In this document: positions 33,421-45,377 of the stretch, one piece after another
How positions within the stretch are numbered: position 1 is the stretch's first letter
Layout of the letters: each line of letters opens with the position of its first letter
NCBI GenBank assembly: GCA_034440575.1
Contig: JAOTOL010001655.1
Location: 3,488,001-3,552,000 of the forward strand
Direction: 5' to 3'
Length of the DNA stretch: 64,000 nucleotides
DNA from: Imbricaverruca yamaguchii
Taxonomy: Eukaryota; Arthropoda; Thecostraca; Neoverrucidae
The notes under the pieces: generated by a model
What the model was told of the DNA's origin: nothing
Seen by the model: the letters and a program-made list of their open reading frames with translations, nothing else
The model's database searches: none
Translations under genes and position numbers: made by a program

Positions 33421-34723
33421 GTGACACACAATGTCTGCTACCCGCCAGACCCGACGGAGGTGGCCTGTATGAGCGACTGGCCTGCCGAAGGCAAGGGCAT
33501 CATTCGTCAGGTCACAGGGTAATCCAGGAATGTTGACCAAGGTCACACATCTAGAGGAGCGCCAGTGAATGATCACACTTCAAGGGTGTGCACCTTTCCC
33601 GCGGGAGCGGTTCATCAGCCAGGTGGGCGCAGTTTCTCCATTCAGGAGAGAACATATGCCGCTGTGACGTCTCGACTGCGTCCCTGTCAAGGCCAAGCAG
33701 GGATGCGTGGATTATTCAGAGTTCGAAACAACTGGACCGATGTACGATTGTTGTGAGTAATGCCACAGATCATGTCTCAGGGCATGGGAAGCTCAGAAGT
33801 TTCTGAACGTTTGAAAATATGCATTGCCCGCACCTGCACCTTTAGCTTATTTCCGCCCGAGAAGGAACAAATCGGCCTGATTTATTTAGGAGGAATTAGC
33901 GCTGTATTTCGGAGGTCCATTGGACACAAGCTGTGTTTTCGAAAAGTTACGGGAATCAAGAACCTGATGCAGTCAATAGTTTCTGAAGTATCTTCAATTT
34001 TTTTCCAAGAGCATAGCAGCGGGTTGGCCTGATTTAAACGAGAAACAAATGGGAAATTGAAATAGCGTCAATGTCAGATGGTGCGAAGCATGAGCAATAA
34101 TATTTCCATGCGTAGCATCCTTAATTTCTGGAGACATAACACGTGTACAAACACCGCTGTCTGCTATCTGCAGTTCGAGGAGGAGCATTGAATCACCATG
34201 CTTCGCATCTGAAAAGGTGGGGCACATCCTGCCGGTAACTGGTGAGCTGCGGTCAGAACAATGTGATTGCAGTAACGCAGGCACCTGAACGTTAAATTCA
34301 CTGACAATGGAAGAGCGCTTCCGGGTCATTCATCATCGAAAATATGCTTTACAAAGCCAGGGCCGTATCGTAACAGGCGTGACGTTCGTAAAACATTTGG
34401 CATCTGCCATTTATTTCGGATAGGTGTGTATTGCTTCACAACTGTTGACAATTGGTGTCCTGTCTGTGAGGCGGTTGTGTCGATAAATGTCAGCCAACGA
34501 GCATGTCAGCGGACATACAATGTCAACGGACATGTGGCCGTAAAACATGTGGCCACCCGCCCCCTTACGTTAACGTGCTGTTACGACACCGACACCTGAT
34601 GGTGCGCTGTAATGAAATATCAGCCGATTCACGGACAGAAATGCGATATCTGTGGCCGTGGACGCACCACACACTGCGCAGACAGTCCGTCCCGCCGGCC
34701 ACCCTCAAGGAGGCTCTGTCCTC
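33421..34723. other. No feature seen
   Basis: Unique spacer between arrays; open frames up to 111 codons show no family motif. Confidence 0.4.
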
Positions 34724-35712
34724 TCCAGACACTGCTGTCCGGCGCGCTGTCCTCTCCAGACACTGCTGTCCGGCGCGCTGTCCTCTCCAGACACTGCTGT
34801 CCGGCGCGCTGTCCTCTCCAGACACTGCTGTCCGGCGCGCTGTCCTCTCCAGACACTGCTGTCCGGTGCGCTGTCCTCTCCAGACACTGCTGTCCGGCGC
34901 GCTGTCCTCTCCAGACACTGCTGTCCGGCGCGCTGTCCTCTCCAGACACTGCTGTCCACGCCTGTCCTCTCCAGACACTGCTGTCCGGTGCGCTGTCCTC
35001 TCCAGACACTGCTGTCCGGCGCGCTGTCCTCTCCAGACACTGCTGTCCGGTGCGCTGTCCTCTCCAGACTCTACTGTCCGGTGCGCTGTCCTCTCCAGAC
35101 ACTGCTGTCCGGCGCGCTGTCCTCTTCAGACACTGCTGTCCGGCGCGCTGTCCTCTCCAGACACTGCTGTCCGGCGCGCTGTCCTCTCCAGACACTGCTG
35201 TCCGGCGCGCTGTCCTCTCCAGACACTGGGCGCTGTCCTCTCCAGACACTGCTGTCCGGCGCGCTGTCCTCTCCAACACCGCCGGCCTCTCCAGACACTG
35301 CTGTCCGGCGCGCTGTCCTCTCCAGACACTGCTGTCCGGCGCGCTGTCCTCTCCAGACACTGCTGTCCGGCGCGCTGTCCTCTCCAGACACTGCTGTCCG
35401 ACGCGCTGTCCTCTCCAGACACTGCTGTCCGGCGCCTGTCCTCTCAGACACTGCTCCGGCGCGCTGTCCTCTCCAGACACTGCTGTCCGGCGCGCTGTCC
35501 TCTCCAGACACTGCTGTCCGGCGCGCTGTCCTCTCCAGACACTGCTGTCCGGCGCGCTGTCCTCTCCAGACACTGCTGTCCGGCGCGCTGTCCTCTCCAG
35601 ACACTGCTGTCCGGCGCGCTGTCCTCTCCAGACACTGCTGTCCGGCGCGCTGTCCTCTCCAGACACTGCTGTCCGGCGCGCTGTCCTCTCCAGACACTGC
35701 TGTCCGGCGCAC
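34724..35712. repeat. 31-bp minisatellite, about 32 copies
   Basis: The unit contains CTCTCCAGACACTGCTGTCC followed by GGCGCGCTGTC. Copies are nearly identical; a few are shortened (35228, 35275-35290, 35440-35460). It is open in several frames on both strands, so the 400-codon frames are not evidence of genes. Confidence 0.97.
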
Positions 35713-36260
35713 TGCTGCGATGTCGGACGGCAAAGGGTCTGCGACAAAGCGTTCCAGCACCTCGTTTCCGGCACCTCGTTCATTGGTCGGTAGTCTGTCG
35801 ACCGACACTCGGACAGGGCACCACTTGGCGCCACCATTCACGTCCACCGCGCCAGGTGTCCGCGCAACATCTCGACCGCTACGAGAAGAATCCAAACGTC
35901 ACCGGCTAAAAAGCAGTCGGATCTGCTGGCATTGCCAGCTGATTTATTGCGTCATATGACGGAGTGGCGAGCGGCCAGATGGGGTGCCGGCCACTCAGTT
36001 CCGTGCGGACGGGGCCGGCGCAGGACGGGCCGACCGCAGCCGTGACGCGCCAGAGAGCAGCTGCCGTCGCAGCTGCCGTCGCAGCCGCCGGTCAGCTGAC
36101 GTCCGACTACAGATGTGCGCCGCCCGGCCTGCGCAGATGCTGGCCGCGAACGCGCGGCCGGCCATCTGCCGAAGCGCCGCCAACCCACCGCATATGGTGG
36201 AACGGCGAGCGACGCGCGGCCACAATCTCTGTTGATGGTGGCGACGATTGTCCGCTATCT
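35713..36260. other. GC-rich spacer
   Basis: No exon or motif was recognised; 'gcagctgccgtc' repeats twice near 36057-36080. Confidence 0.4.
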
Positions 36261-36380
36261 GCCGCCGCACGCGCAGGCGTCCGCCGCCGCACGCGCAGAT
36301 GTCCGCCGCCGCACGCGCAGATGTCCGCCGCCGCACGCGCAGATGTTTGCCGCCGCACGCGCAGATGTCCGCCGCCCCAT
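36261..36380. repeat. 22-bp GC-rich array, about 5 copies
   Basis: Unit with GCCGCACGCGCAGATGTCC, near-identical copies. Confidence 0.9.
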
Positions 36381-36497
36381 TCTGTTCGTATCGTGTGACG
36401 GCGCTAATGCAGTCAACGAGAGTGGCGAAATGCGGGAACGCCGCCGACCATCGGAAATCGGTACGCTTGCGCCTCTGGTGTGACCAACAGACGCCCA

Positions 36498-37018
36498 CAT
36501 TCCCAGAGGCTAGAGAACGCCGGCGCTGGTCTGGCCTGCAGGTACGCCCAACCCCAGAGGCTAGAGAACGCCGGCGCTGGTCTGGCCTGCAGGCACGCCC
36601 ATCCCCAGAGGCTAGAGAACGCCGGCGCTGGTCTGGCCTGCAGGCACGCCCATCCCCAGAGTCCAGAGAACGCCGGCGCTGGTCTGGCCTGCAGGCACGC
36701 CCATCCCCAGAGGCTAGAGAACGCCGGCGCTGGTCTGGCCTGCAGGCACGCCCATCCCCAGAGGCTAGAGAACGCCGGCGCTGGTCTGGCCTGCAGGCAC
36801 GCCCATCCCCAGAGGCTAGAGAACGCCGGCGCTGGTCTGGCCTGCAGGCACGCCCATCCCCAGAGGCTAGAGAACGCCGGCGCTGGTCTGGCCTGCAGGC
36901 ACGCCCATCCCCAGAGGCTAGAGAACGCCGGCGCTGGTCTGGCCTGCAGGTACGCCCATCCCCAGAGTCCAGAGAACGCCGGCGCTGGTCTGGCCTGCAG
37001 ATACGCCCATTCCCAGAG
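36498..37018. repeat. 51-bp minisatellite, 10 copies
   Basis: Units contain CCAGAGGCTAGAGAACGCC and then GGCGCTGGTCTGGCCTGCAG. Copies are almost identical; two of them have 'gtcc' for 'ggct'. As 51 is a multiple of 3, a 17-residue peptide repeats in each open frame. No other coding sign is present. Confidence 0.97.
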
Positions 37019-37719
37019 CCCTGGGGTATCGTTGTTTTGGGCGAGGAAAACGTTGCTTTGTCAGCGCTCTCTAAATATTAGAATCGCCTTTGGCATGTCA
37101 TTTTTTCAGTTTCTTTTTCTCAAACATTTGAAGTTAAATATCCAACCTAACTGAACAATCCAAACCTCTTTTGTTCCCTTTTGGGTATAACATTAACATA
37201 TGAACTCCATTAGCTGCATAAGCTGCAGTAACTCCATTCAATATGCTATACCTGCAAGACAAAAACTCTCCTTTGAAAACTTTGGTAACCTATGATCTGA
37301 TCCAGGGTCACAAAAATCAAAACCCCAATAATTTCGCATGTACATAAAATATAATGCAATAGTTGCATGGTACTGGGTGAAGATTGGTCATGCAAACAGG
37401 CAAGAAATTCGGTTTTAAAAATTGCCCCTGGGACATAACACAAAATATAGAAAAGGAAAAGTCCAATAGGTACATATGTGTCATATGCTGAATTGTCTGC
37501 AGAAGGCATATGCGGCTTCATGAAGTATTTTTGATGGGAAGGTATGTTCAGAATATTTTCATTTAAAAGTGTGGTAAACTTTGACATCACTCAGAATCAC
37601 ACAAAAAAACATAACACATTTCTGGTATGGCAGGCTCAATCATTTTGTGGAGGTTTCATAATTATCAGATGAGTAGCGTTTAAGATTAGCCATGTCTTCA
37701 TTCCAAAAAAGAGCTTCAA
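37019..37719. other. AT-rich spacer
   Basis: No gene or repeat was recognised. Confidence 0.4.
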
Positions 37720-38578
37720 CCCGCGCCGTCTTTCCGGTCAGATCCTCACACCCCATCTCGGGGGGGGCGGTTAGTAATCCCTCTAAAATCCAAACTAAGC
37801 ATCGCACGGAAACGAAAGAGGTGCAATCGGAAAGCGCTCGACGAGTAGGGTCCGGATCCACCCCCAAAACAATTTCCCCAAAAGTGACGTCACCAGGGGG
37901 GCTACATTCTCACGACTTCTCACGACTTACATCATGTTTTTGGCCCTGGGGAGTTCATTTTGGGGATATATGAAGAAATAAAACTAAATTTATTTGGAAT
38001 GAAAAAAGATAGCGAAATCGCCCAGGGCTTTTGTTGCCTCCCTCCCCCCTCCAAAAAAAACAAATAAAAAAGTATTCTTTTGAAATTTCAAAGTTTTGAG
38101 TTTTGGAATTCCTAAAATTTTCCTTTTCTAGTGGGTAGAGTAGTCCGAGAAACGTTGTTGGAAGTCAACTTGCCCTAACAAAAAAAAAATGCTTACTTTA
38201 GCCAGAATCCTCTATTTGAACTGCAATTTAGCAAATAATCAAAATTTATATGTAGTCAAAAACAAAAAACAAAGAGAAAAATTCCACTGGTACGTTTTGT
38301 TGCATCTCTAAATATAAACAAACGCTGAAAGTTTCATTAAAATATCTGTATCCGTTAAAGCGTGACGAATGGTTGAACGTTTTTGGAGGTGACCTCACTT
38401 GACCTTGATTAACTCGTTGACCCTAGACGACCTGACTTCAAAATTTTGAATCAGCGTGCCAAATTGAAGTGGGAAAAGGTATGCTAAATTTGGGGGCGCT
38501 GCCGCGCGCCGTTCGTCCGCTATCCGCGAAAAACTGTGGGGGGGGGGGAGCGGTTGAAGACCCCCGAGACGGGTCGGG
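37720..38578 (+). mobile_element. Long piggyBac-like non-autonomous element (859 bp)
   Basis: The left end is CCCGCGCCGTCTTTCCGGTC after TCAA (a mutated TTAA). The right end is ACCCCCGAGACGGGTCGGG followed by TTAA at 38579-38582. G-rich runs next to GGTTGAAGA lie inside the right end and, partly decayed, the left end. The body matches the reverse complement of 43919-44750 in several places (for example 'aaactaagcatcgcacgg' and 'ttcattttggggatatatg'). No transposase frame is present. Confidence 0.8.
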
Positions 38579-38582
38579 TTAA

Positions 38583-38869
38583 AAAAAAATCACCCTCTGT
38601 CCGTTGACATTCCTACTCATTACAAGTAGGTATAAATCATGAGCAGGCTATATCTAAAACTGCACATTCAGGAAATTTAAGTTGTGAGCCACAAAAAAGC
38701 TACTGCACTTGATGGAGAAGCATAGCACATATTCTCCCACAGAAACAATTCGTTCGCCTATCAACGAAATTAAAAGTTCCATATATATTTCACTTGGTGC
38801 CTGTATAAGGCCATGGCTGGTGCATAGGCCTCCTTCCTATGCCAGAAATCTGAATAGGCTTTACAAAAA
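38583..38869. other. No feature seen
   Basis: Short spacer between the piggyBac-like element and a SINE. Confidence 0.4.
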
Positions 38870-38880
38870 CAACGATGCAA

Positions 38881-39044
38881 TAAGGGGGTGTTGGTAGCTC
38901 AATGGTTAAGCTGAGCGTCCGGCAAGCCAGAGGTACGGGGTTCTATTCCACGCAATGCCCGCCCTTCCTGCTAGGGTGAGAGGCGGGCGACGCTGTATGG
39001 CCTCAGCTGCTGAGTGAGTCGTAAGGCCACAATCCAAGCAAATC
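38881..39044 (+). mobile_element. tRNA-derived SINE of a third family, with 11-bp target duplication
   Basis: The + strand reads GTAGCTCAATGGTTAAGC (A box) and GGGGTTCTATTCC (B box), then an unrelated body of about 90 bp ending in 'aatccaagcaaatc'. A perfect 11-bp duplication 'caacgatgcaa' flanks it at 38870-38880 and 39045-39055, so both ends are defined. Confidence 0.92.
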
Positions 39045-39162
39045 CAACGATGCAAGAAAAAATAGGTGAAACAGATGAAAGATGCACACAATCTCGCAGG
39101 GAGTCATTTTCTGAGAAAAAAAAATTAAAATAGCGTTAAACAATATATATGCATAAATTATA

Positions 39163-40047
39163 CAGTGGAACCTCGGTTTTAGTAATTAACGCGTTCGAAA
39201 AAGTCTAACGAAAACCAAATGTACGAAAACTGAAGCAATATTTCCAATAATAATTAATGTAAATCTAATTATCTCGTTCCAGACACCCAAAACATATCAA
39301 CGAAAAAACATTTTATGGAGAATAAATGTAGTTTTACATGCAGAAAACATTGCGAAATCAATATAAATGACTAATTAAATTGATAAATGAACATTTAACA
39401 TCACTTTTACCTTTATTGAAGACACTTGCTGGTATATGGAACGGCGAGGAAGGGAGAGGGAGGAGGAGAGGTTATTGTTTTGAAGGGACTTCAGGTATCA
39501 AGACCAGATCTGAGGTTACTTCCTTCTTTGTCTTTTTAGCACTAGGACCAGCATGAGAGTCACTGGACCCCTGTCGCACAAAACAATATCCAGAGAGGTC
39601 TGTTTATGGCGTCTCTTTAAGATTTTCCTAAACTGGGAATGGGCATCGTCATTGAACATGTTGCAGACACGGCTTGCAACAGCTTTCTTAGGGTGATATT
39701 TATCCGCAAAACTTTGCAACAGACTCCACTTTGCACACATGTCCTTAATCACTGAAGAAGAGAATTCTCCCCTCTCTCTTCCTCTTCCTCCTCCTCTGAA
39801 GCAATTTCATCAGCTGCCGTTTGTTGCTGTTCCAGTTGAAGGTCTTGCAGCTCTTCAGTGGTTAGCTCTTCCCTCTGGTCGTCCACAAACTCTTCCACAC
39901 CCTGGACAATCGAATCTAACCCGAACCATTTTCAACTGTACGAAAATCGAGCGGATGTACGAAAACTTGGACAAAATTTCGACGAAAAAAGTCGTCGAAA
40001 ACCGAATCGTACGAGAACTAGGGCATATGAAAACCGAGGTTTTACTG
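39163..40047 (-). mobile_element. Tigger/pogo-like DNA transposon remnant
   Basis: The left end is CAGTGGAACCTCGGTTTT after a TA, and the right end is AAAACCGAGGTTTTACTG, forming the CAGT..AACCTCGGTTTT terminal inverted repeat typical of Tigger elements. The interior also has inverted 'acgaaaac' stretches. On the minus strand 39516-39752 encodes the C-terminal part of a pogo/Tigger transposase (FADKYHPKKAVASRVCNMFN, then FRKILKRRHKQTSLD). The HTH and DDE parts are deleted, so it is non-autonomous. The right-hand TA is not preserved. Confidence 0.85.
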
Positions 40048-40051
40048 CACG

Positions 40052-40053
<2 letters not shown>

Positions 40054-40126
<73 letters not shown>
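40054..40126. repeat. (CA)n microsatellite
   Basis: Uninterrupted CA dinucleotide run directly beside the Tigger right end. Confidence 0.98.
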
Positions 40127-40129
<3 letters not shown>

Positions 40130-41800
40130 TATATATATACAATTCATTTCAACCTTCCCTAGACAAACTCGCACCGTAGTGTATAGGTGACTTCTCGCAG
40201 GTCTGCACGCACCTCAAAGGAAGAAATTCAGTTAATCGGTAGCAAAGGATCGGAATATATGAAGTCTTTAAGACGCAAACGGGCACATCATTGGCCATCT
40301 GGCAAACGACGATCGTCTGGTCTAATTCGCGGCCGGATACCTGCCAGTTGAACGAGAGTTGGGTACAGTCGCCGTTTGATAACGAAGCAGAAAATGAATT
40401 GTTGTGGTTTATGCTGTGATTCATTTTTTCTTTGTGGATTCTCCATTCCTTCAGTTAAATAAAATATTTCCTATGTGAAAAATATCACCATTTGAACTAT
40501 TATTCGTTTGTATTTTCTATTCAACATTATTGTATAGCGGATCGCTCAATCTCCGATAAAAGGTGGTCTGGCAGCAGAGCAAACTCTGCTGTAAAACCAC
40601 CTGATGCGAATCACGAATGTGTGTCAATTTTTCGAGTTTCTCGTATAAATGCAGCCTAGAATATGCCACGCATTGCACACTGAACCAAAGCGGCAATTTG
40701 ACATATTCTCCCCCAATGAACTCACTTGACAATAAGTCCTGATTGCATAATTATTGGCATATAATACATGGATCGACCATGTATGCATGTGCGCAACTAC
40801 AGAACTACTTGCAAGCGGAATTATTCGCGTAGGTCCAAATCGCTGACTGAAGTCTCTAAGCAAGGAGAACAATAGGATTCATGCCATACTAGTTAGTTCT
40901 TTTGACCTAAGAGCGCTTCGACCAGTATTGGTCATTCGCGCCCAATACCATATTCATTTGAGTTTTCCTATTTTTGCAACATTTTTTGTGTGCAAAAAGA
41001 GGAAGAACATTAACAGTTCCACAGGGAGTGCTTATGGATTCGCTGACAGCTTAACCCTCACACGTGACAACCGCCGGCATTTAGCATGACAGACCCATCA
41101 CACCTATGACTGCACAACGCAATCAACACAAAGGGAGGCAGACGCAATACGACAGTGTGACGAAGGCGGTACACACCGGGTGAGATGTTGCAGCTCAGGG
41201 CGACACCGGACTACCGGAGCACCTCCTCGACCACAGCCGCAGGGCAACACAGAGCCTGACAGGCCGTGGCTGCTGGCACATTAAATGTGGCACACATCTC
41301 CATCGCAAACACTTTTCACTGTCACTTCGAGCACTGCAGCACACAGTGATGACCTAGGCCTAGCATTGCGACCCCGATACGCAGGTGTAATGTCAGGTGT
41401 CTGTCTAATCACAGCCGGAACCGCCCGCCACATAGCACCCCACACGAGCCTCATCTTGGCTGCTGCCATCCGCTATCGGCGTTCGCCGCTCGTGCATCGC
41501 AGCTCGCGCACAAGCGCCTCGCGGTATGATCGCGTATCCGACGCGACGACAGGCTCCAAGAACAGCATCTGCCATGTGACCAAGCACCAAGTAGGGGATC
41601 TGCCATGTGGTCAATCACCAAATAGGGCATTCGTCATGGCCATGTGCATGTGGGGACGCACAGTCGATGCCTCTCCAGCGACACCTGAGAGCTTCCCTCA
41701 CCCGAGTCGGCGACCTTCGAATCGGCTCGGGTTTCGGCACTGCCCAGCTCAGTGCCGAAGCAGGAGGCGAGCCCCTGTCCAGAACTGCACCACGTGCGCT
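40127..41800. other. Spacer; possible nanos upstream region
   Basis: No gene was recognised. The + frame containing 41801 is open back to 41285, so the protein could start earlier or in an upstream exon. Confidence 0.35.
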
Positions 41801-41882
41801 ATGGAGTGGATCTCGCAGGAGCTGGAGAGGCTGTTCGGTCCCGACCAGCATGTACCGAGCGGCCAGACGTCCAACAGACCAG
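41801..41882 (+). CDS. Possible first coding exon of the nanos homologue
   Basis: An ATG at 41801 opens a 27-codon stretch beginning MEWISQELERLFGPDQ. It ends at a good donor, ACCAG|GTATGG, after 41882 in phase 1. The next proposed nanos exon (acceptor TTTGTTGCAG before 45605) needs exactly phase 1. Nanos N-termini are poorly conserved and cannot be checked by eye, so the link rests on phase, strand, order and the lack of a better candidate. It could equally be chance. Confidence 0.3.
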
Positions 41883-42235
41883 GTATGGCGGTGCCGAGCA
41901 TTGCGTCCAGCAGACCAGGTATCCGGCACCCAACGGATCAGGATCAGTAACGGATATGGTGGCGGCCAGATGTCCAACAGACCAGGTATGGTGGCGGCCA
42001 GACATTCAACGGACCAGGTATGGTGGCGGCCAGACGTCCAACAGACCAGGTATGGTGACGACCAGACGTCCAACAGACCAGGTATGGTAGCAGCCAGACA
42101 TTCAACGGACCAGGTATGGTGGCAGCCAGACATCCAACGGACCAAGTATGGTGGCGGCCAGACGTCCAACGGACTAGGTATGGTGGCAGCCAGACATCCA
42201 ACGGACCAAGTATGACGGGTGCGATGTCCAGGCAT
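41873..42235 (+). repeat. About 31-bp minisatellite carrying a donor-like CCAGGTATGG in each unit
   Basis: About ten units contain 'ccaacagaccaggtatgg' and 'tggcggccagac'. The array starts at the proposed nanos exon border, and its first unit overlaps the last bases of that exon. Confidence 0.9.
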
Positions 42236-43731
42236 CCAACAGACTGGGTATGGAGGCTGAATTGAAGGTCTGCATTTTACAACTGCTATTCATGTCTTTT
42301 GCATATCGAAAAATGACGTAGGTGTGACTTGAACAAACTTGTTTCCCAGTTATCTCGTCGATTTCAGTACACGCGCCCCTACGTTCCAATTCTTATCTTC
42401 GATTTTTTTTATGTGCGCTACAGCTTCACGTTTGTAGATTTCTCGCTCAGGCTTATCTCTAAGATTTCTCAAGATTACATTTAAATAATTACGTCACTAA
42501 TCCATATCCGGATAAGCTTACAACAGGGTAACAATCAAGGCGCCAAATAAACATAGTGGGTTGTGAATATAGAAGCCACCGTACCTCACTAGGAGTATTA
42601 TGACACTAGGAGTATTATGCATTTGCATGCAAACCGCATTCAGTTGTGAATATATTGTAATGCAGCAGTAGTACCGTTTCCCAATCTTGTTCTGGTTGGG
42701 GGCATATGAATATGGTCATCACGAGCTTCGCGGCCTTGGACAGGTATGCACAAATAGGGAAATAATTTTAGTTGATTTGTTTGAGAACATTGTGTACGAT
42801 CTTCAAGTGCACGACACCTTCCTCCACTTTAGCCTCCTTCGGAGCGCCATCGATCGTAAATTGAAACGTAAAGATCGAGGAACGCAGGTATCAAGCAGCC
42901 AGAGCCATAGTGGAGAATGGCACCGTCTTGCCGCATGTTCCAGCGCCCTCGGGTACACTACGCAAACCGGCATTTACTTGGTTCTACGTTTACATGTATT
43001 GTTTTACAGGATGCCACTATTTCAGAGTTTTACCTGTGGCGAAATTACCTAATAGTCGTGATTAGCCCCACCTATCTTCCGCCCAAGTTATTCATTACAA
43101 GCATCAAAGTTTGGGATCCACGCACACATTCAGACATGCCATTATCTCAGCTGACTGTGGCCTCTGACTGGGTTTAATTTGTGTTCAAGAAGCGATTATT
43201 CCTTACGCTGTGCCTTGTAAATGCACAGCCGACTTGATCACAAATGTATTGTTTCAGTAATTAGTCCGGTACAACTATTTTGGTTAGATTATAGGGAGAG
43301 GGAACATATCGAGCGTTGAAGTACGGTATCACCTTCACACACCGACCACTGACCAGAAGTGTGCCATGTGCTGAGCACAGGAATGTAATAAATATATATA
43401 TATATTTTGCATCAATCCCCATATATGTGATTTTATGCACACCTGTGCCGCCCTCGTGCCCAAGTTTCCTGGAATCATAAAACCGAAGCTTCACCAAAGA
43501 GCAATTTTCCAGCGGGAAAGCAAAGAAAACACTTCTTCCTGGCTCTGCTGATTCGAATAGGTAGCTCGCTGTCTGCTGATGCTAGTCAGCTTACTAATCC
43601 AGTATGCTAATCATTCACCCAATAATTTGTCGCCTCTTTATTGGGGATGCAATGCATTCCTCTGCAAATAATTATAGTTAGAATTCGATTTGCAACATAG
43701 GAAAATGTTCAACACAATCTGGTAACCCATG

Positions 43732-43766
<35 letters not shown>

Positions 43767-43856
43767 ATGGCGTGCCATAAAGATAGCGGAGTAATTGGTC
43801 CCAAAAAATACAGACTGTACTATGCTGCAATCGCAATTCTATCATCTCTACCGATG
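42236..43856. other. Spacer or nanos intron
   Basis: No motif was recognised. A (TG)n microsatellite lies at 43733-43761. Confidence 0.45.
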
Positions 43857-44945
43857 GTTAACTGACCATTTGTAGGTGTAAGTTCACATCTACGGATGCT
43901 GTGAACATTGTGATTTAATCCGTCCCGTCTCGGGGTCTTCAACCGCCCCCTCAGGGTTTTCGCGGATAGCAGACAAACGGCGCACGGCAGCGCGACCAAA
44001 TTTAGCATACTTTTTTCACAATCAATTTGACATGTTGATTACAAAAATTTAGGTCAGGTCATCTAGTGTCAAGGAGTTAGTCAAGGTCAAGTCCGGTCAC
44101 CTCCAAAAAAGTTCAACCAGTCATCACGCTTTAACGGATACAGATATTTTAATGAAACTTGGAGCGTTTGTTTATCTTTACGGATGCAGCAAAGCGTACG
44201 AGTGGCATTTTTCTTCTTCTTTTTCGTTTTTGACTACATATAAACTTTGCGTACTTGCAAAATTGCAGTTCAAACACAGGATTCTGGCTAAAGTAAGCAT
44301 TTTTATTGGAGCAAGTTGACTTCCAACAACGTTTCTCGGTCTGCTCTACCCATTGGAAAAGGAAATTTAAAGAAAACTTGAAAACTCAAAATTTTGAAAT
44401 TAACAAAAAAAAATTGGGCGGGGGCGAACATTTTTTTTAGCCCTGGTCGATTTCGTTGTCCTTTTCTCATTCTGAATACATTTTGTTTTTTCATATATCC
44501 CCAAAATGAATTCCCCAGAGTCAAAAACATAATGTAAGTAGTGAAAAGTCGTGAAAATCTATCCCTCTGGTGACGTCACTTTTGGAGGGAAATTGTTTTG
44601 GAGGGTGGACTCGAACCCTACTCGTCGAGTGCTTTCCGATGACACCTCTTTCGTTTTCGTGCGATGCTTAGTTTGGATTTTAGAGGGGGTCTTCAACCGC
44701 CCCCCCCCCCGAGACGGGGTGTGAGGATTTGACCGGAAAGACGGCGCGGGTTATCTCTACAGATGGCTAGCTTACAATTTCACCGCTTTTCCTCTGTACG
44801 CGCACTTTTAGGCTGTTATTCCTTAAAGAATGTGAAGACCTGTTTTCGTGAAGATTGAGATAAAACCTCTCACACGAGTTCTGCTCTGCTAACAAAACCG
44901 TATTCCTTCTTTGTTGCAGCGCGTGCCTTACGCGGGAGGCGAGAG
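43857..44945 (+). repeat. Upstream copy of a duplicated intron-end/exon-start block, split by a transposon
   Basis: 43857-43918 and 44751-44945 together match 45378-45640: 'gttcacatctacgg', 'gatggctagcttaca', 'acacgagttctg' and the acceptor TTCTTTGTTGCAG with the first 25 or so bases of the exon. Homology ends within the exon copy. The 832-bp piggyBac-like element sits inside. Confidence 0.9.
43919..44750 (-). mobile_element. Long piggyBac-like non-autonomous element (832 bp)
   Basis: Reverse orientation relative to 37720-38578. The left flank is TTAA at 43915-43918. The left end is TCCGTCCCGTCTCGGGG and the right end GACCGGAAAGACGGCGCGGG, with TTA(T) after it. The uninterrupted homologous site at 45433-45445 shows the empty target with a single TTAA, which confirms the insertion and its target-site preference. 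Confidence 0.88.
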
Positions 44946-45377
44946 GCGTTTGCTATTGGTCACGTGTGCAATCATCAGTATGACAATGCGATTGTTGTCT
45001 AGTGGCTTTGCGGATTTTTCTTACAATCTGGTTTCAAATGCATCAGCACCAGCTTATCGTTACATTTTATATTGATATAAGTTGTGCTTTCAAAGTGGAA
45101 GGAAATTCAACTTTTTTTCCATACAATTTTTAATTTTGCAGCAAAAAGTGGAGAGCCAATCCACTATCTAATCCAAATCTGTTTCATTTCAGTCGAAATG
45201 TGTTGGTTGGCATCAACTAAGTTTTCTAAGTAGCATGGTGTTTTTCCTTCAGCTTTCTTATCGCCATACAAATATAATTGGTTATGGGGGGGGGGGGGCA
45301 AATCAACATTGAGGTGGCCAAGATCAATATTGGTGGGGCCATAGCCCCAACAAAAGGATACAAATCGACGCGCCTAG
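44946..45377. other. No feature seen apart from a G-run
   Basis: A poly-G run lies at about 45286-45298. The text following it ('ggtggggccatagcccc') resembles decayed transposon ends, but I cannot place it. Confidence 0.35.

Noticed and set aside
34503..35959. 400-470-codon frames on both strands
   Set aside because: By-product of the 31-bp array; open in at least four frames at once.
40054..40126. CA run as a functional element
   Set aside because: Ordinary microsatellite; similar runs occur at 25466, 43733 and 47209.
42687..43052. Alternative nanos N-terminal exon
   Set aside because: 121-codon frame without motif; no good donor in the required phase was seen at its end.
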